Shown: in pieces, positions 13,725 to 27,016 of the stretch | How positions within the stretch are numbered: position 1 is the stretch's first letter | How the letters are laid out: the number at the start of each line of letters is the position of its first letter | Assembly (NCBI RefSeq): GCF_002443255.2 | Contig: NW_019211455.1 | Coordinates: forward strand, 22,171,126-22,235,125 | DNA length: 64,000 nt | Reading direction: 5' to 3' | From: Varroa destructor | Taxonomy: Eukaryota > Arthropoda > Arachnida > Mesostigmata > Varroidae | The notes under the pieces: model-generated | The model's input: the letters and a program-made list of their open reading frames with translations, nothing else | Database searches by the model: none | What the model was told of the DNA's origin: nothing | Program-made: the position numbers and the translations under genes

Positions 13725-16700
13725 TTCGCCAAAATTTTGATATATTAGGAGCCGAAAAAGAAGAACTCAGGCCTCAACAGAACTGGGCTTTCTTGCTCTT
13801 TACTATTAAGCGGCAGAATCATCGTGGTTTATCTTTCTCTTGATGGTATTTAGTGTTTACTGTTAATCTCGCCTCGATATTTTTTCTTCAATAAAATAAA
13901 AGTATATTCATCTACAATTTCAACCGCTTTATCCCTTTTTTTTCCTGTTCATTATCTAGTTTTATATTGATATTGTGAACTGATATAGACATAAATATGA
14001 ATGTTTATACTAGACCATATAGTGAACTTGCCCGATAGACGAGCACACACAGTTATTTCTAAGTATGACAAGGTCCACAACACCACAATTTAAGCGTGCT
14101 CGCTAATTTTGAGGTGCTTACTGCCTTGCATAATAAGTTTTACCTTCCCTCAAACGATGCTCGCTTGGTTCAGAAAAACATGCTTCGTTAGCCTATTAAA
14201 GCCTCAAGGGACGCTCATATAGTCTACATATAAGCACGCATCATTAGATTAGACAGGCACCATAAATGACTATTCATTTGCATTGTTGATGTACTTCATG
14301 TGATTGCGGCGCATCGCGTAATTTAAGCCTGTATTGACACGAATAGCACGTCCCGAAGTAAGCTGAGGTCAGCGATACGGTAGCGTGAACACCCTGTATC
14401 GATCGAGATATGGGACGGACCCACGCACGTCAGGAGGCCTATCGCCGTTGTGATTCAAAGATTTCAGCTAGTGGTGTTGTATGTGAAACTCACGACGATT
14501 CTGCTCGAGTACCCTGCACTCTTCTTTCCGCATAACATTACCAAGGGCTTTAAGCAGATTCACTGATCCATACCGGGGCCGGCTGGGTGGCTGAGGGCAA
14601 TGAGGTACCTACCTGTCGTATCGACAGCCTGAGTTTATAACCAGCGTTATCGTTTGCGATGTCAAATTGAGAAAAGAGAGGCCGAAAGATATAATGTTAT
14701 AACTGTTACAAGTTAACGCGGCTGATTTTGAAATTGAATAACACACGCCGCTAGCAGACGAACTTTGGCTGGTGAATGCTCCAGTTTTCTAGAAACTTAC
14801 AAGTGGAAAACACTGCGGAAACTCATAGAAGACAGGTGAAGATATAAAGCAAGCAATCCTTAAGCCAAGGCATCCTACGCGAACGATGCAAACGTTTCAA
14901 AAACAGAGACTGGGGTGCTGATGATTAGCGAGGAAGTAACCAGATGTCGAGACCCGCAAAATAAGAACACACTACCGCTTTTCACCTATAGTCTAAAGGA
15001 CTTGTTCGCCAAAACTTGCATTTCGTACGTTCCATGTGACAGAATGATAACCCCAGTACTGAGAATGCGAAAAATGAATAAAAAATAGGTCGCCGTGTAT
15101 TGGTTCTAATTTAATTAGAAATGCATGGAATGTATTTTGTGTGCGATTGTGGAGCATACGGTCGCTCAAGATGAGCTTAGCCAGAGAAAAAGCAGACTAG
15201 ACAATGGCGTCGGCCTGAAAAGAAATCGAATTTGAGTAATTTCGAACATAAGATGATGACAGGATATGCTTATACATCTTCATATTACACCAAGTACCAT
15301 TTATGCTGATAGTATAATTCAGCTCTCTCGGTGTATAAGTCTTGTTATACGATAAATCATAGTCAAGTACAGCTCACCTACTACTTCTCGTCGCTCACCG
15401 GCAAGCAAACGTAGCTTATAAGGTTGCAAACTTAAATGAACTAGTCCTTTGGAAGTACTATGATTCAAAGTGCTCTCTTGATCCGTTTATTATGTATATA
15501 TGTTACTACGGGTGCTACTCATAATTTGCACTGTCAACGTAAATTTTCACAAGTGTATATATATACGTTCCTACCTTTAGCTCTTTGGTAACAATGACGA
15601 AATAACGACAAGTAATACACTGCGCATTTCTAGCTTTCTTCTTCGGGCAACGAACTGCTGTTTGTCTACTCAGTTAGATGAAAAGACGGCGTCCTTTACG
15701 CGCGTGGCCACGTATACACACGCACAGTTTAGCCGAGCAGAACGGCAGCAACGTTATCGTCTATTACCGTTCTGAATTCACTTGGTCGAATCCCAGCAGT
15801 AGCTGTCCAAATGGGGCAGGTCAGAAAACACCACTATTAAAGTTTTTGCAGATCAGATCCACTTTGTCGACGTGGTTCGATGATGAGTTTTTATGCCTAC
15901 TGAGGAAAACATTAGATAATAGTGCTGCTTACGCTGATGGTGACGGTGGTGACTGTTCAAATTTCCCCGAGAACCCCCACTGCAATTGCCGTTTCTGCTG
16001 GTTCTTACTAAAAACCCTGTTGATGGTGGCAGATAATCTTCATCCAGTAGTTTTGCTTGGTATCCTTCGACATTTGTAAAGCACACCGCATCAGAATGCT
16101 ATACGGTCGCGTTAACCACAGCAGAGTAGTTACAACGTTGTGGCAGTCGAATATAGCGCGTTTTTCCATTTGGCAAATACCACAAATGTGCCGGCTTCAG
16201 GCCGTAATTAGAATAGCCTACTACCACTACTTTCAGGAGGCGAAATGTGGTGCCAGAGTCTCGCTATGACCCGAAGTACTGAATCACAAGACGCCAATAG
16301 CGGAAGCTCATAGTATCGTATCGATTAGTCTTAATTAGTCGGAAAGACATTCTAAAAGAGTTCTATCAATATCGCATACATTGTGCGATAATGATAATAT
16401 ATTTACGATGATCCGAACCGAAAACGTTGTGCGGTGCATATCTGTTAACTGGGTGGTCGGTGCTGCTGTAGACGTCCTATTTTTATTGTTTATTATTATT
16501 ATTATTAGCCAGTTCTGACGTGTTCTTGCTGCCCAAATTAAGAATGATGCCGTTCAATATGATGCTGATATCGTGAAGAAATTCGTCAAATATCTACATA
16601 AACAAATGAAACAAGAGCGCTCGTTACCACAAACTCGTCTTCGTTTTAGAGGGCAGTTGAAATCCGTTTCACCATAACGAAACTGCTCAGGACAAACCAC

Positions 16701-18354
16701 TCAGGACTGTTTAGATAAATGCGAAAGTAACAGTTGCATACAACGGCTAGATCATCCTCATAGAATACGGAATGGATAGAACAAACGATCCTTTCTGAAT
16801 TTCGCTGTTTTGGGATCAGCTACAGAAGCAGCATATTCCAATCCAATCAGTCGAGTTGTTATCTATTTACCATTCTGTGTCTACAGGCGTATTCAGCGAC
16901 TTTTTCAAGTTGTTTAGAGCAGATCCGAGTTGAAGATACTATTTCTGCATCAAAGTGGAAAGGTATCGAACCAAACAGAAGTTATTTTTTTCCCCTAAAT
17001 TGGTAACGACGATAATAATGGAATCGTCTCGAAACGAATCATTGCTGCTGCCATGAGAGCAGCATGGGCGAGTAATTGCTGAGTCGACCACAACATATAG
17101 AATACAATATAGTTCTAATGTGCATTCTATAGAAACATATATATGGAGTGGGTAGACACATTGCTTCGATCTTAGGTGACTCACCGGGCTAAACCAGTTC
17201 ATGATTAGGGATGGCAATAGATGTACACATGTATATGTGATATGCAAGTATTCATGTGGTGAAGAATATGATATCGAGAAGCATCAAACGGATTCATATA
17301 GGGGACATTTTGCGGTAACAATAAAACAGTTATTCAATATATGTGTATCTGTGTGTTTGGTGAGCCTAGGGTGCTATTCTTTTCCCTATATAGGGAAACT
17401 ATTCTTTTCGAGTGTGCTTATCGTAATAAGATGAGTAAGTCGACAGAGAAAGCGAAATCACTGCCATGTTTGTTGGCTGGACTAGTGTCGTTGCTGATCA
17501 GCCTGGTTCACTTCACCTTGTCTGCTGCGGGTACCTTTGTGCGTGCGACAATTCCTGTTGAATCGCCAATAGTGTTCGACCGCTGCTAACGGCCAGAATC
17601 GCACGCCGTCGCCGTTTAGGTAGTAGAAGATTGTGATGGGATAATCAGTCACTTTTTTTTTCATCACTACTTGTACGAAACGAAGTTTTTCTGGCCTTCA
17701 GACGGGTGGGATAGCAGTTGGCTTGCGTTATATCTGCTCATACACATGCTCGCGCTGAGTAGTGCGGTGCTGCTCTGCCGACGTTAAGTATCAGCGAAAT
17801 ACCTGGAATAATGCAGCTGTGTGTCGTCGAGAATTCGTCGTTGACGTACATGCTCGTGTGAAGAATCTGGCCAGTAAAGACCGAAAGGCTCTATCGTAGC
17901 GAGCAAGAGATCCGACAACGTGACGCTGCTAATAACAAACGTCGTCGCGCACATTACCAGATTTATCATCAAGTTTTAGCGCATGGTCAGAGCACGTTCG
18001 TGAATAACGTTACCAGCGAAGATTGAGCATCAAAATGGACATAAGTCTCGCGATCCACAGCAGACAATCTAACTCGACTAAGTTAGGAGAGACACGTAGA
18101 TGATGCAGTATACAATTATACATAAGCTAGGTGCATAGCACTTTAAAGCGTCGGGCTGATTCCTCGTGTTAGATGGTGATTCGTAACAGGCTGAATGAAT
18201 ACTGGGAAATCATGAGAAACAGCCTTCTGTTGATACTAGTCATAATTATGTAGCGGTACGCGCTCAGCCCATACTCAGAAGGCGTCTATCATCTGTATGC
18301 TATAAATTACAATTTAAAGTTATTTTTCTAATTCTTACTTATTTATTTTGAGCA

Positions 18355-18567
18355 ATGAATAGGCAGCATTTTGTTTATGTACGAACTCGCAGATTTAAGG
18401 TTCTGAAATTTCTGCTTTTCGCCTGGGTAATAATTACTATGGTATATCTTTCTAACATGCGCTCGGTCCGGTTAATGCTTGGTCAAGAAAATATTTACGT
18501 TTTAAACTTAGCACGTTTCAGTCGAGTTTCTACTTCTTTGCAATGGATCGACTGCGGCAGGATTTAG
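18355..18567 (+). CDS. Weak ORF with possible signal anchor
   Basis: ATG-initiated frame of 70 codons. The first 14 residues are basic (several Arg, Lys), followed by a hydrophobic segment (about residues 17-32, FKVLKFLLFAWVIITMVYL core), then mixed residues. This is the layout of a type II signal anchor such as Golgi glycosyltransferases have, but no catalytic motif follows and the frame simply ends. No strong donor site is visible inside it. The surroundings are AT-rich, where T-rich codons give hydrophobic runs by chance, so the resemblance is weak. Confidence 0.12.
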   Translation: MNRQHFVYVRTRRFKVLKFLLFAWVIITMVYLSNMRSVRLMLGQENIYVLNLARFSRVSTSLQWIDCGRI

Positions 18568-20990
18568 TGTGCTGTCTTGTACTTGTCCGTCAATAAACAT
18601 GAACGAATTCAACCCTCACTTGAATTAGATGAACGATTCAATGCTAACCGGTACCATAAATCTGTTGATAAATTACTAGCTGTTGGAATAGGTAAAGGCA
18701 TTGTTTCTTCGAATAAGTTCTTCTAATACTATGCTATTTTTTAATCGAATTCGTCCGTTAGTTTTTTCTTCGATTGAGTCGTCATGAACGGAAACGTTCT
18801 CGATGCTTTTCTTTTAGTCTTCGACGCCTGACTGGTTGTACGTTGTTCATAAATCCTTATACAGCTACTGTATCTGTAGTTAATCACTTAGATGTTGAGG
18901 TTGTTTGATCAGGATATACGCCACCCAAAGTAATGACGGTCCTTGCACAGTTTTACAGAAAGTTAGTTGGAAACAGACCGGTCTAATTAAGCTTACAGAA
19001 CCTTTCACATCCTAATAAGCTATTTATTTTTGAATTTCTAGCGTATACATTGATTGTAGTGGTGCGCACTTGTTGGACAGACGAGTAACCGGAAAAAAAT
19101 CACAATTATTACTATCTTCTCCTATATTCAAGTACAAGTTTCACCTATATACTACAAACGATATCTAATCTGAGCGTGTGCATGTATCTGGAACAGCCTT
19201 TACATGGCCGTTGTTAGTGATCAGCTGCTACAACCATCGACTCCATCAATTCCAATCATTACCAACAATTCGCGTGTTCCCATACAGAACGTATTTAGCG
19301 CGCACATTACCGTTGCGCAGATTTCTTCTTCATCACTACTGAGCTGGGTCTTTTCCGCTACTGCTCATACCGTTATCTGAACGTTTTTATCGACGCCAGC
19401 GACCTCGGCCACGGCCCTTGATGTGTTTCGTACCGATCTAATCAATTATTTCGTTGCTAGAGTATAGCTGATGCTGATCTGTTTGCGAACTCGGTCGAAG
19501 GCTTTTTTTGACGTTTGCTATGGTTTTATATAATTGAACGTCGTCACTTCTGCTTACATCAACTCTACGCCGGCATCAGTTTTTCCATTGCCTTAGCGCT
19601 ATTTTTACAATTTCACTCATCGCACTAATTGTCGTGTTTGGCAAAAACTAAAAAAACATAACGGCAATCAAAAATTGTCGTGCAGCAATTGAGCAACGAG
19701 AAAGGGAGAGAGAAGAAGAAAGGGGAAGGAACGGGGAAGCAAGCTTCTTACAGTTTCCTTAAAAAAAAAGCCAATGCAACGACTATAGCAACCAAACGGG
19801 GTTCAATGATGCCATCATAACGTCTGAAGCGATGCAGCTGATTTTAGGTATTATAGGTAAAACATTAAAGTAGTTAAGAAGCTAAACCTTTGTGGGGTAT
19901 CGTTTCAAGTCAATTTATTGATATTGTTTGGTTTCTGTAAGCAAAATGCTAGTAGCATATCGTTAAGTTGATTGAATCGAGCGATCCTCACTATACTATT
20001 TAACTAAGTTGACTTTTTAACCTCCTCGACTAACATATTGTGTGAGTAAGTCCTATCAAGAATCGCCTCTTTGGTATACCATCAAGTTCTCACCCTTACC
20101 CCACCACGTTCATCAGTCCAACCGGAATGGATTTCGTTGTATTTATCGGGGGCTTCTACGACATACTTATGAAACACCGTGGTAATTATACCCTATTAGC
20201 CAATGCTGAAACCTAAACCAGCGATCGCCGTATGTTTATATTTACCATGGCAATGCACTCAACGAGAATTGCATTCACACCACCTCGCTTCTAAACAAAT
20301 CGACTTCGTGATACATGAGTCCATAGATAAGTTGAACACGCACAACCTTATACTTTGGGATATATAGTTACATTGAGACGGTGTCACGTCCTCGCGATAT
20401 TCCATAGCCTCAATAGTGATCGTCATATGAGCAAAAACGCAACACGTGACGCCCTGTGACGGGCGTAGGATAGGATAACAAGCAGCTATTGTTTCGTTTT
20501 AAACATTTGCAATTATTATGCGCTACAAATAGTTTCAGCAAGAACGAAATCCTACCACCAAGTTAAAGGCCAAACGGAAAACGTCCATTTTTAAATTTTC
20601 AGTATTAGATAGAAAGATTTTTTCAAGAAAACAAATCAAATATCGCAATAAATTCATCATCATTCTTTTCTCTTTATAACAAGTAACCACCGTCCACCGA
20701 CTGCTTAAACCAAAACATTAATTGGGGTCTATAAATAATAATAAATAATTAGTTTTAACAACTTGCAGCCTACAACAGCTAAGCTAATGCTCTCTGTCAA
20801 TGGGTCGGCCGCTAGTTTTCTCCTTAACTTAGTACATTAACTACGTTTTCTATAAGGCAGTTACTGTGACCACGATCAGAAACGTTTCATGCCGTACGTA
20901 AAGGACGTTGATCTTAAATACCCCTCATGTGCTAAGATCGTACACGTTCGATGGATATTTTTTAATTCCTCTCTTTTGGCACCTAAAACG
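18568..20990. other. No gene seen; includes purine tract
   Basis: Apart from the polypurine run at 19698 and short A or T runs, I see nothing in this stretch that I can support as a gene or element. Confidence 0.6.
19698..19731 (+). repeat. 34-base polypurine tract
   Basis: Uninterrupted A/G from 19698 to 19731, then one C and a further purine stretch. It contains alternating GA and GAA blocks followed by GGGG. Such tracts can form triplex (H-DNA) structures if mirror-symmetric; symmetry here is only partial. Confidence 0.85.
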
Positions 20991-21154
20991 ATGAAGCTCT
21001 CAATGTGTCGTTCTCGAAACGAGATAGACAAAGCAGAAAGGTGTCGTCGTCGCTGTTGTTCCTATTGCTGCTGCTGTATCAAAAGTTATGAGGCATATAA
21101 CAGAGGGTGGTGCCACGAAGCTTATTTGGTGCCAGTTTCATCGGTACTTTCGCC
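20991..21154 (+). CDS. Candidate exon, Cys-rich, with strong donor
   Basis: The frame starting at ATG 20991 (A at -3) runs 54 codons and 2 bases to a consensus-like donor (CGCC, then GTAAGTTG) at 21155. A long pyrimidine tract at about 20960-20980, followed by AG at 20995-20996, would alternatively make this an internal exon from 20997. The protein is basic and cysteine-rich in the middle (ERCRRRCCSYCCCC), which partly comes from a TGC/TGT repeat. No family is recognised. Good splice signals on both sides are the only real support; a chance arrangement in T-rich DNA is quite possible. Confidence 0.17.
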
Positions 21155-24019
21155 GTAAGTTGATATTGCCCATTGCCTACTATGGATTTATCAGTATTTA
21201 TAGATGGTGCTTATAATTAGTGATTACTTCCTGGCGACTGCATGCGGACGCTGTTCTGTTCCAGGGAAGGCAGAACAGAAGGATCCACGGCAGAAAGACC
21301 AGATATAAAATCATCAATCTTTTGATTCTGCGCCCTCGGCGGTCGCAGCAGTAACAAGAGGCCATCTTACCAACAGTGAACCTAACTCGACGTTTATTCG
21401 AAGCGTTTTCGAATAGTGACCGATAGAAATGGAAGCAGAGCCCATAAAAAAAAAACTGATTTGGCTTTTCGCACTTACCCTATTTAGTTTGAATCTTTCT
21501 TTTCGGCTTGGCCACTCTCTCTTATTTTTTATGGATTTTCGAGGACGACTCTATGGTACGTCTCTGATCAAATCGACGGAAGCTGAAAGTAGTAAGGTGA
21601 GGAGAAAATAGTAAGGCAATCTTAATATTCTGCTGGTGGCACACTATAGTTTTAATAATAATTATCCGACAATATATTAATAATAATAATGAACCGAGCT
21701 TGTCCCATTGGTGGAGCATCTTCTTTCTATATGGCTTCTATTAAATAAACTAATCGTGGTCACAATAGGTGAATGGCTGCCTTAAGAAATCCCAAAATGT
21801 TTTAACAAAAAAATGTGAGCGGCTGATTAGCATCCAGCATTCAACAAGCAGACACGCGGAAGTTCGTCTGTTTCTGTAATAAAAACAACATGATACTAAT
21901 AATTATTATTTGACAAATTCATACACATCGATGCGTGCGGGTCCTAGCAGCCCGCAATGATTTCAGTATTTGCTACAGGCTAGATTTTGTTTTTCTTTGC
22001 CCTTTGTGACTCCCGCAGGGCCTTAAAGTACTTTATTCTTTCGTTTGTATCACAGTGGCGATACTACGTTTGCAACATTTCAACGGAAACGTCTTGGAAG
22101 GTGGCCGGCAGCAAAATATGGTCTTTTCGAATCGAAACCCGGTCGAACCAGTATTTTAGAATACATGCATACAAAAGCAACATACATGTAGTTCGAATTG
22201 AGTAGAATCCAAGTAAACCTCAGGTCGAGCTAAGACAGTGTTGGGATAGCGATCTCCAATGGAAAATATTTGTACCTGGGCCCCTCACACCGTGCGAGTG
22301 TCCCGTGATGCCTATTTTGTGACACGTCCTGTTTTCCATCGTTGCTCTTGTTTGTTACTTGATGCTTATGGCTCCTGCCAGTATGAGCACACAATAAATT
22401 CTGGGGGAACGCTTTTTAGGAGTTAATACTGTATACATTATATGTGTATAGCGATCGTGCAGTAAGAATACCCATCACACTTTGGTTTACTTTATTGGTA
22501 GGGAAATGCTTGTGTCGGGACAAGGACCATGCTTATAAATTAAACGGCTGAATACGAAAGCGACATAATTCTTTGAAATATTTCGTTAAACATAAATTAT
22601 TTAGTAACATAAGTTATAATATTTCAGTTATTATATATATTATATTGTCGATCATGTCGATTGCGTTGCATCGACTGTATAACGTTAAGTTTGCCGCTTT
22701 GTGTTGGCCTTTCATTAAAAAATCAAAAAACATATTAGCTATTCCAGTGCAAAAGAGCATACACATGACCCATTTACTGTCTCCTTAAGCTGATCAATAC
22801 TGATTTGAAGTAGGTATAATACAAGATATTTAGGTTCCATCCAAGTCAACTTGCTATTATATGGCATGACGATGTTAATAGTGCACACAAGCATCGACTG
22901 TGTGGCTCGTGCGAGTGAAAGTCACTTTGCGGCTGACCAACTGGTACCTTGTCTCAGTCAGGAGTCAAAGGATGATTCTCATATCCTGCTACACTAGTGT
23001 TCATATCTGTGATTTGCTACGATACTGTTTTTCAGACACGTCGTATTAATACTGAAAAACTTCGACCGTCAACATGTAAAACAAACTGCATCGTGCGTAC
23101 ACTTATATATAGTTGATAAGTTTATAGGTTTTTGAGAAATAACTGTCTTAGTATTTGTGCGGTAAATTGCAAGACTCAAGACAATTATATCAAGTATTAT
23201 ACATTGAACTCAAATATAATCTACATCTCAATACCTATTTGCGAGAGCGTCGTGGTCTGAGCGACACGAAGTTATACGCATCAATTACTTGCTAGCAATG
23301 GCTGCCAGAAAACACCAGTCCTTTCATTAATCTTTCAGATTTTTGTTACATTCGATTAATTTCCACCTAACTATCTCGAGAAGTAACCAAATTCGTTTTT
23401 GGGTCAATGATGTTACGCTACATGTATATGGGCTGGCGTCTCCTAGGTAATGTATTTGCGCCTGTAAATGGGTTTACTCCATCTCTTTGTGCTATGTATT
23501 ATTATATTAATGCCTATATATTTCGGCGGGCGTTCAAAATAAAGCTTATTGGATGAGGACACTATTATCACTACCACGTAGTGCAAGTGTTCACGTTATA
23601 TACGATACATCATCACTTCTATAAACCACGAACACTCAGTGTCAAATTGATTCTTCCTCTTAATTGTCCATGATAGAATGTGTTTCGCCTATTTCACTCC
23701 TGGCTGTACGCTTTCTGACGGCCTCTTTTATATCGTCATGTGTCCCTAACGGTCACTTCGAGTCATCCTTCTGCTGATGCTGTTCTTATTATCGATATGC
23801 TGTTGTTGACGCTACTGACGCTGACGGCTGCTAAAGCATAATTCTTCCAGAATCGACAGAAGATAGAAAATATCTTCGTTTCTGTAACTGCGTTACGGTG
23901 CCTTGATGAATCGTTTGCTTGACGTTTGGTCGCTCACCGTCTGGCGACAGTCATGCCGACGGTGGAGGGTGGCTAGGTGCGAGCTTAAGCAGGAAAACAG
24001 ATCTGGGCTTCCAGCGAAA
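21155..24019. other. No gene seen; AT-rich stretch
   Basis: Several short frames are open but none has supporting splice or codon evidence. A weak acceptor-plus-donor junction (CTCCTAG then GTAATG) sits at 23451-23456, but its pyrimidine tract is poor. Confidence 0.55.
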
Positions 24020-24640
24020 ATGTGCAAGAAAGACCGGGGCAGCAGCTAACTACCACCGCTGCTTTTGTTGCTGTCGCTCCTGAAGCAAACGCCGCCTTCA
24101 TCTAGAGGCGCGGTCGCGACCGTGTTCCTGTCATCTTCGGCACCATCATCGGTATCGGCGTAGTGACGAGCCGGTTGTTTCCCCTCTCTCTCTCTCCCTC
24201 CTTGGAGTAGTCCATGTCCATTGGGGCCGTTCGATGCGATTCCATTGCACGGACAAACTAACGAACGGCAAGTCGAACTAACCGACCAACGAATAGACCG
24301 ATCCATCCGAGGCGATCAGTGCGACGTAGTGCGGCACTGGCGTTTGCGAGGACTCGTAGGGCAGCTAGACGACGCCACAGCAGGCAAGCCAAATCACGCT
24401 GGCGAGGGCTAACAACATGCGCTTTCATCGGTAAGCATTCACCGTTCGAAACAACGACAGCGGCGGCGGACGTAGAAGGGAGCTCGCGGCCCATTGGTCC
24501 TATAGTAGTTTGGAAAACGCACAGTCAGTTCAAGCTATCGCTGACGGGAGAAACACCGCGGGACAACGGTATCCGCGCTAACCGGTGCTACCGCTTAGGG
24601 CCGGCCACGATTGCAGATAACCGAAAAGGCAAGAACGGAT
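24020..24640 (+). promoter_or_regulatory. GC/CpG-rich patch, possible promoter and first exon
   Basis: Over about 600 bases GC rises to roughly 55-58% with dense CpG, against about 40% around it. It includes a CT run (24180-24198) and a CCATTGG (CCAAT-type) motif near 24491-24497. A donor site (ATCG, then GTAAGC) lies at 24431. If this is a promoter, the donor could end an untranslated first exon that joins the coding exon at 26816 about 2.3 kb downstream; an acceptor is visible at 26722-26723 (TTGCAG). An upstream ATG at 24417 would then open a short upstream frame of about 26 codons. All of this is inference from composition and splice motifs. Confidence 0.25.
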
Positions 24641-26815
24641 GCGCGTGGTGTTGTGGAAAAGAAACAAATGACTGGTTAATTTTTTTCAACGGCTTCAAGT
24701 ACATGAACCGATAACAAAATTGAATAAAAGATGGAGCTTAGGTCTAATAGGCTGCTCCAGCTTTTATGGTCATACTGCAAGAGCCGAATAGCACGCCGTA
24801 CCCTGTAGATATGCTGCTATCTGCTATAAGACCACATTAAGTGTATGTAAGCGACCTCTGTAGTGAAAATATACTTAGTACCAAGGAGTTTGTTTCTGTC
24901 GTGAGTGTTGTGTTGGGATCCCCACTGCGTCATCGTTATTCCATCGAAAAGTGCCAAGAATACTTTCTTACAGTGGAACCAGAACTATTAGAACGATTCG
25001 ATTCACCCTGCCTAGTGTTATATCGAAAGTGTATGAGCAAGCTTGGGTTGATAAAATCATGGAGCTCCGTTAACAAAAGGGACATTTGCAACTGTGTTTT
25101 GTTGAATGCCGTCATCTCCAGCGAGAACTCATTTTTACTTAAGTGGATTTTTTTAGCGATGATCCGAAGGTCAGGCTTGCCCAGTGTATTCCAAGGTGCA
25201 GATGATAAATGCCCGACACGTTGGCAGGCAGATTATGCTTGACAATGATAACAGGCAGTACTCAACGTAAACTACCAAGCGAAACAAACTGCTGACCAGC
25301 GATGACGACGGCTATACAAACAACAGTTTTCTGCGTAAGCATGAGCATTGTGCCGTTTTAAGGCTTTTACCGTTGCCCTATCGCAGTTCGGAGCAACTTC
25401 TACAGCAGCAATAGCAGAAGTGCTAGGTTTATCGAGCGAGGAGTGTCACGATGCTGGCGGGAACGGCGAGTTTTGGTTAGCGCATACTAATGGTCAATTA
25501 AGCGCGTACTATAGAAAGCAAGGGAGATATTGAAGATTATTTCTAGCCTTTCGTATATCTTTCATTGATTAGCGCTCGAGACGTTGCCCTCTGCTGCACA
25601 ATCGTTGCCGTGCATGGTTCACTTCTCATACACGTTTACGTATACAACTAGAAAAAAAGAGAATTAACGAACGGTACAGAAAGAAAAAGGGATGAGCGCA
25701 AGTGAATATTAACAGTAACAATAGATAGAGTCCGCTCAGACTGTGTGTGGAGGCTCTTTCAGTTCCTGCAGCTTGACTGGTAGACGTCTGGCTGTTAGTC
25801 GCCGGCTCGACCTCTTCTTTGTCGCGCTCTTTAGCTGCATTTTCTATCTGTGGCAGCGTGTTCCGGAGTGACACGGCACGGGCAGCGTTTGCCGCTCATT
25901 GTGAGTTTTGTGCTGTTAGACGCTACTGCATCGATAGATTGGGATCCATTTGCTCTATATGTCGGGCCTCGTGGTACTATCTCTTACTGTTAACGTAGTT
26001 GCTCGGCTGATCGGGGCCTCTCAGATCCGGGCTACAATCCAGAAGAGCCTGTAGGGGGAGCAACCCAAGAAGGCGATTCGATTAGAAAGAGAAAGGAAAG
26101 GCTGTGCCGGCTACTACCGCTAGTGGCACTGTTACCAACAGTAGCATTACAGCTGCACATGACAGAACGCGCCTTGTGCTGAGAGGCAACGAGAATAACG
26201 CCGACTAAGACAGCAGGAACCGACATAGAGATACCGAGGTATGGAGAGAGAAAAAGAGAGCTCGCAACATAAGGGGATCGTAGCTCGCTCGTGAATCTCA
26301 CTTAACTCTAGGACAGATGCAGCTGGACCAATCAAAATTAAGAGCTGGCGAGTAAAAGCCGACAAGCGATCCTTTAGCACGCTTTGCATCAACAACAAGA
26401 AAAAGTTAGGAAAGCATTTGGCGCTAGACGAGACGGCGTACACGAGATAAGACCGGTCGGTCCAATATAGGACAGCAGTCTCGTTGCTTATGCTTCCATC
26501 GGAGGTTCGCGCACTCACAAGACTACGGCTCTCAGGGACTAAGAAGTGCTGGCATATATTTGTAGAACGGTCCGAGGAAAGTTCGATCTGCTCTTCATCT
26601 ACACCGACCGACGTTGATTGGATAAATCTCTTCCTCTGTCTGATGAGCATGTTCGCTTGCTGGATGAGCGTAATCATCTTGTCTGTTCCAAAACGATCAG
26701 CGAGTTAGTTGTAATAGTTGCAGTAGCTGTGAACAGAGCACCGAAAATTCCGTTTCGTCGTGCATTCAGACAGCGGCGGCTAAGCAGTAAACAGTTGAAC
26801 AAAGAGGCCGATACC
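24641..26815. other. No coding exon called; possible first intron
   Basis: A 133-codon + strand frame begins with GTG at 24841 and a 176-codon minus frame covers 26147-26677, the longest in the window. Both are within chance length and lack splice agreement. In the model proposed here, 24431-26723 would be the first intron and 26724-26815 the end of the 5' untranslated region of the 26816 exon. Confidence 0.4.
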
Positions 26816-27016
26816 ATGGATGTTCGTGAGATGAACCAGCTCAATCAGGCCCGAGATGGTCTTCGAAACGCCACTGTCACCACGACAACAGCCATCCCTT
26901 CGAATAATAACACCAACCACCTCAACATCAATAACAGTATCAGCAATCATAAAGACAGCGGTCATGGCGTTCTTCAAAACAGTGCTGGAAAGCCCTCTGC
27001 AAGGGATAGGGTCAAG
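26816..27016 (+). CDS. Best first-coding-exon candidate (67 codons)
   Basis: ATG at 26816 (context ATACC-ATGG) opens 67 codons ending exactly at a splice donor (GTCAAG, then GTACGA) in phase 0; the frame would stop four codons into the intron. The peptide starts MDVREMNQLNQARDG, has a Thr run and then an Asn-rich stretch at about residues 30-45 (NNNTNHLNINN), and ends GKPSARDRVK. Asn, His, Thr and Ile codons are strongly C-ended (AAC, CAC, ACC, ATC), unlike the surrounding AT-rich DNA. The next upstream in-frame stop is at 26615, with no other in-frame ATG between. An acceptor at 26722-26723 could begin this exon. Disordered, polar N-termini of this kind are common in arthropod signalling and neuronal proteins, but I do not recognise the family. 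No downstream coding exon of it is identified in this window. Confidence 0.45.

Larger units (their letters stand above)
7603..18354. other. No convincing gene; non-coding stretch
   Basis: It contains the A20 run at 12536, the long AT repeat at 13677, a GC-richer patch at about 9180-9620 and again 9700-9990 where three frames on both strands are open, and a TTA/ATT run near 16490-16507. A 133-codon + strand frame at 15678-16079 and overlapping minus frames are open, but both strands look equally plausible and splice support is lacking. I call no gene. Confidence 0.55.

Noticed and set aside
15678..16079. 133-codon ATG frame on the + strand
   Set aside because: An overlapping minus frame is also open and looks equally protein-like (His-rich); no splice or promoter support for either.
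24319..24714. 131-codon frame in the CpG-rich patch
   Set aside because: GC-rich DNA has few stop codons, and minus frames are open there too. The patch is better explained as a promoter or untranslated exon.
24799..24810. Twelve bases identical to the 5' end of miR-10
   Set aside because: No pairing star arm downstream, and the rest of the mature sequence differs.
24841..25242. 133-codon + strand frame
   Set aside because: It begins with GTG, has AT-rich codons without bias, and shows no splice sites in agreement.
26147..26677. Longest open frame of the window, 176 codons, minus strand
   Set aside because: Its length is about what chance gives across six frames of 64 kb at this composition. 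It has no acceptor or donor agreement and lies antisense to the likely 5' region of the 26816 exon.
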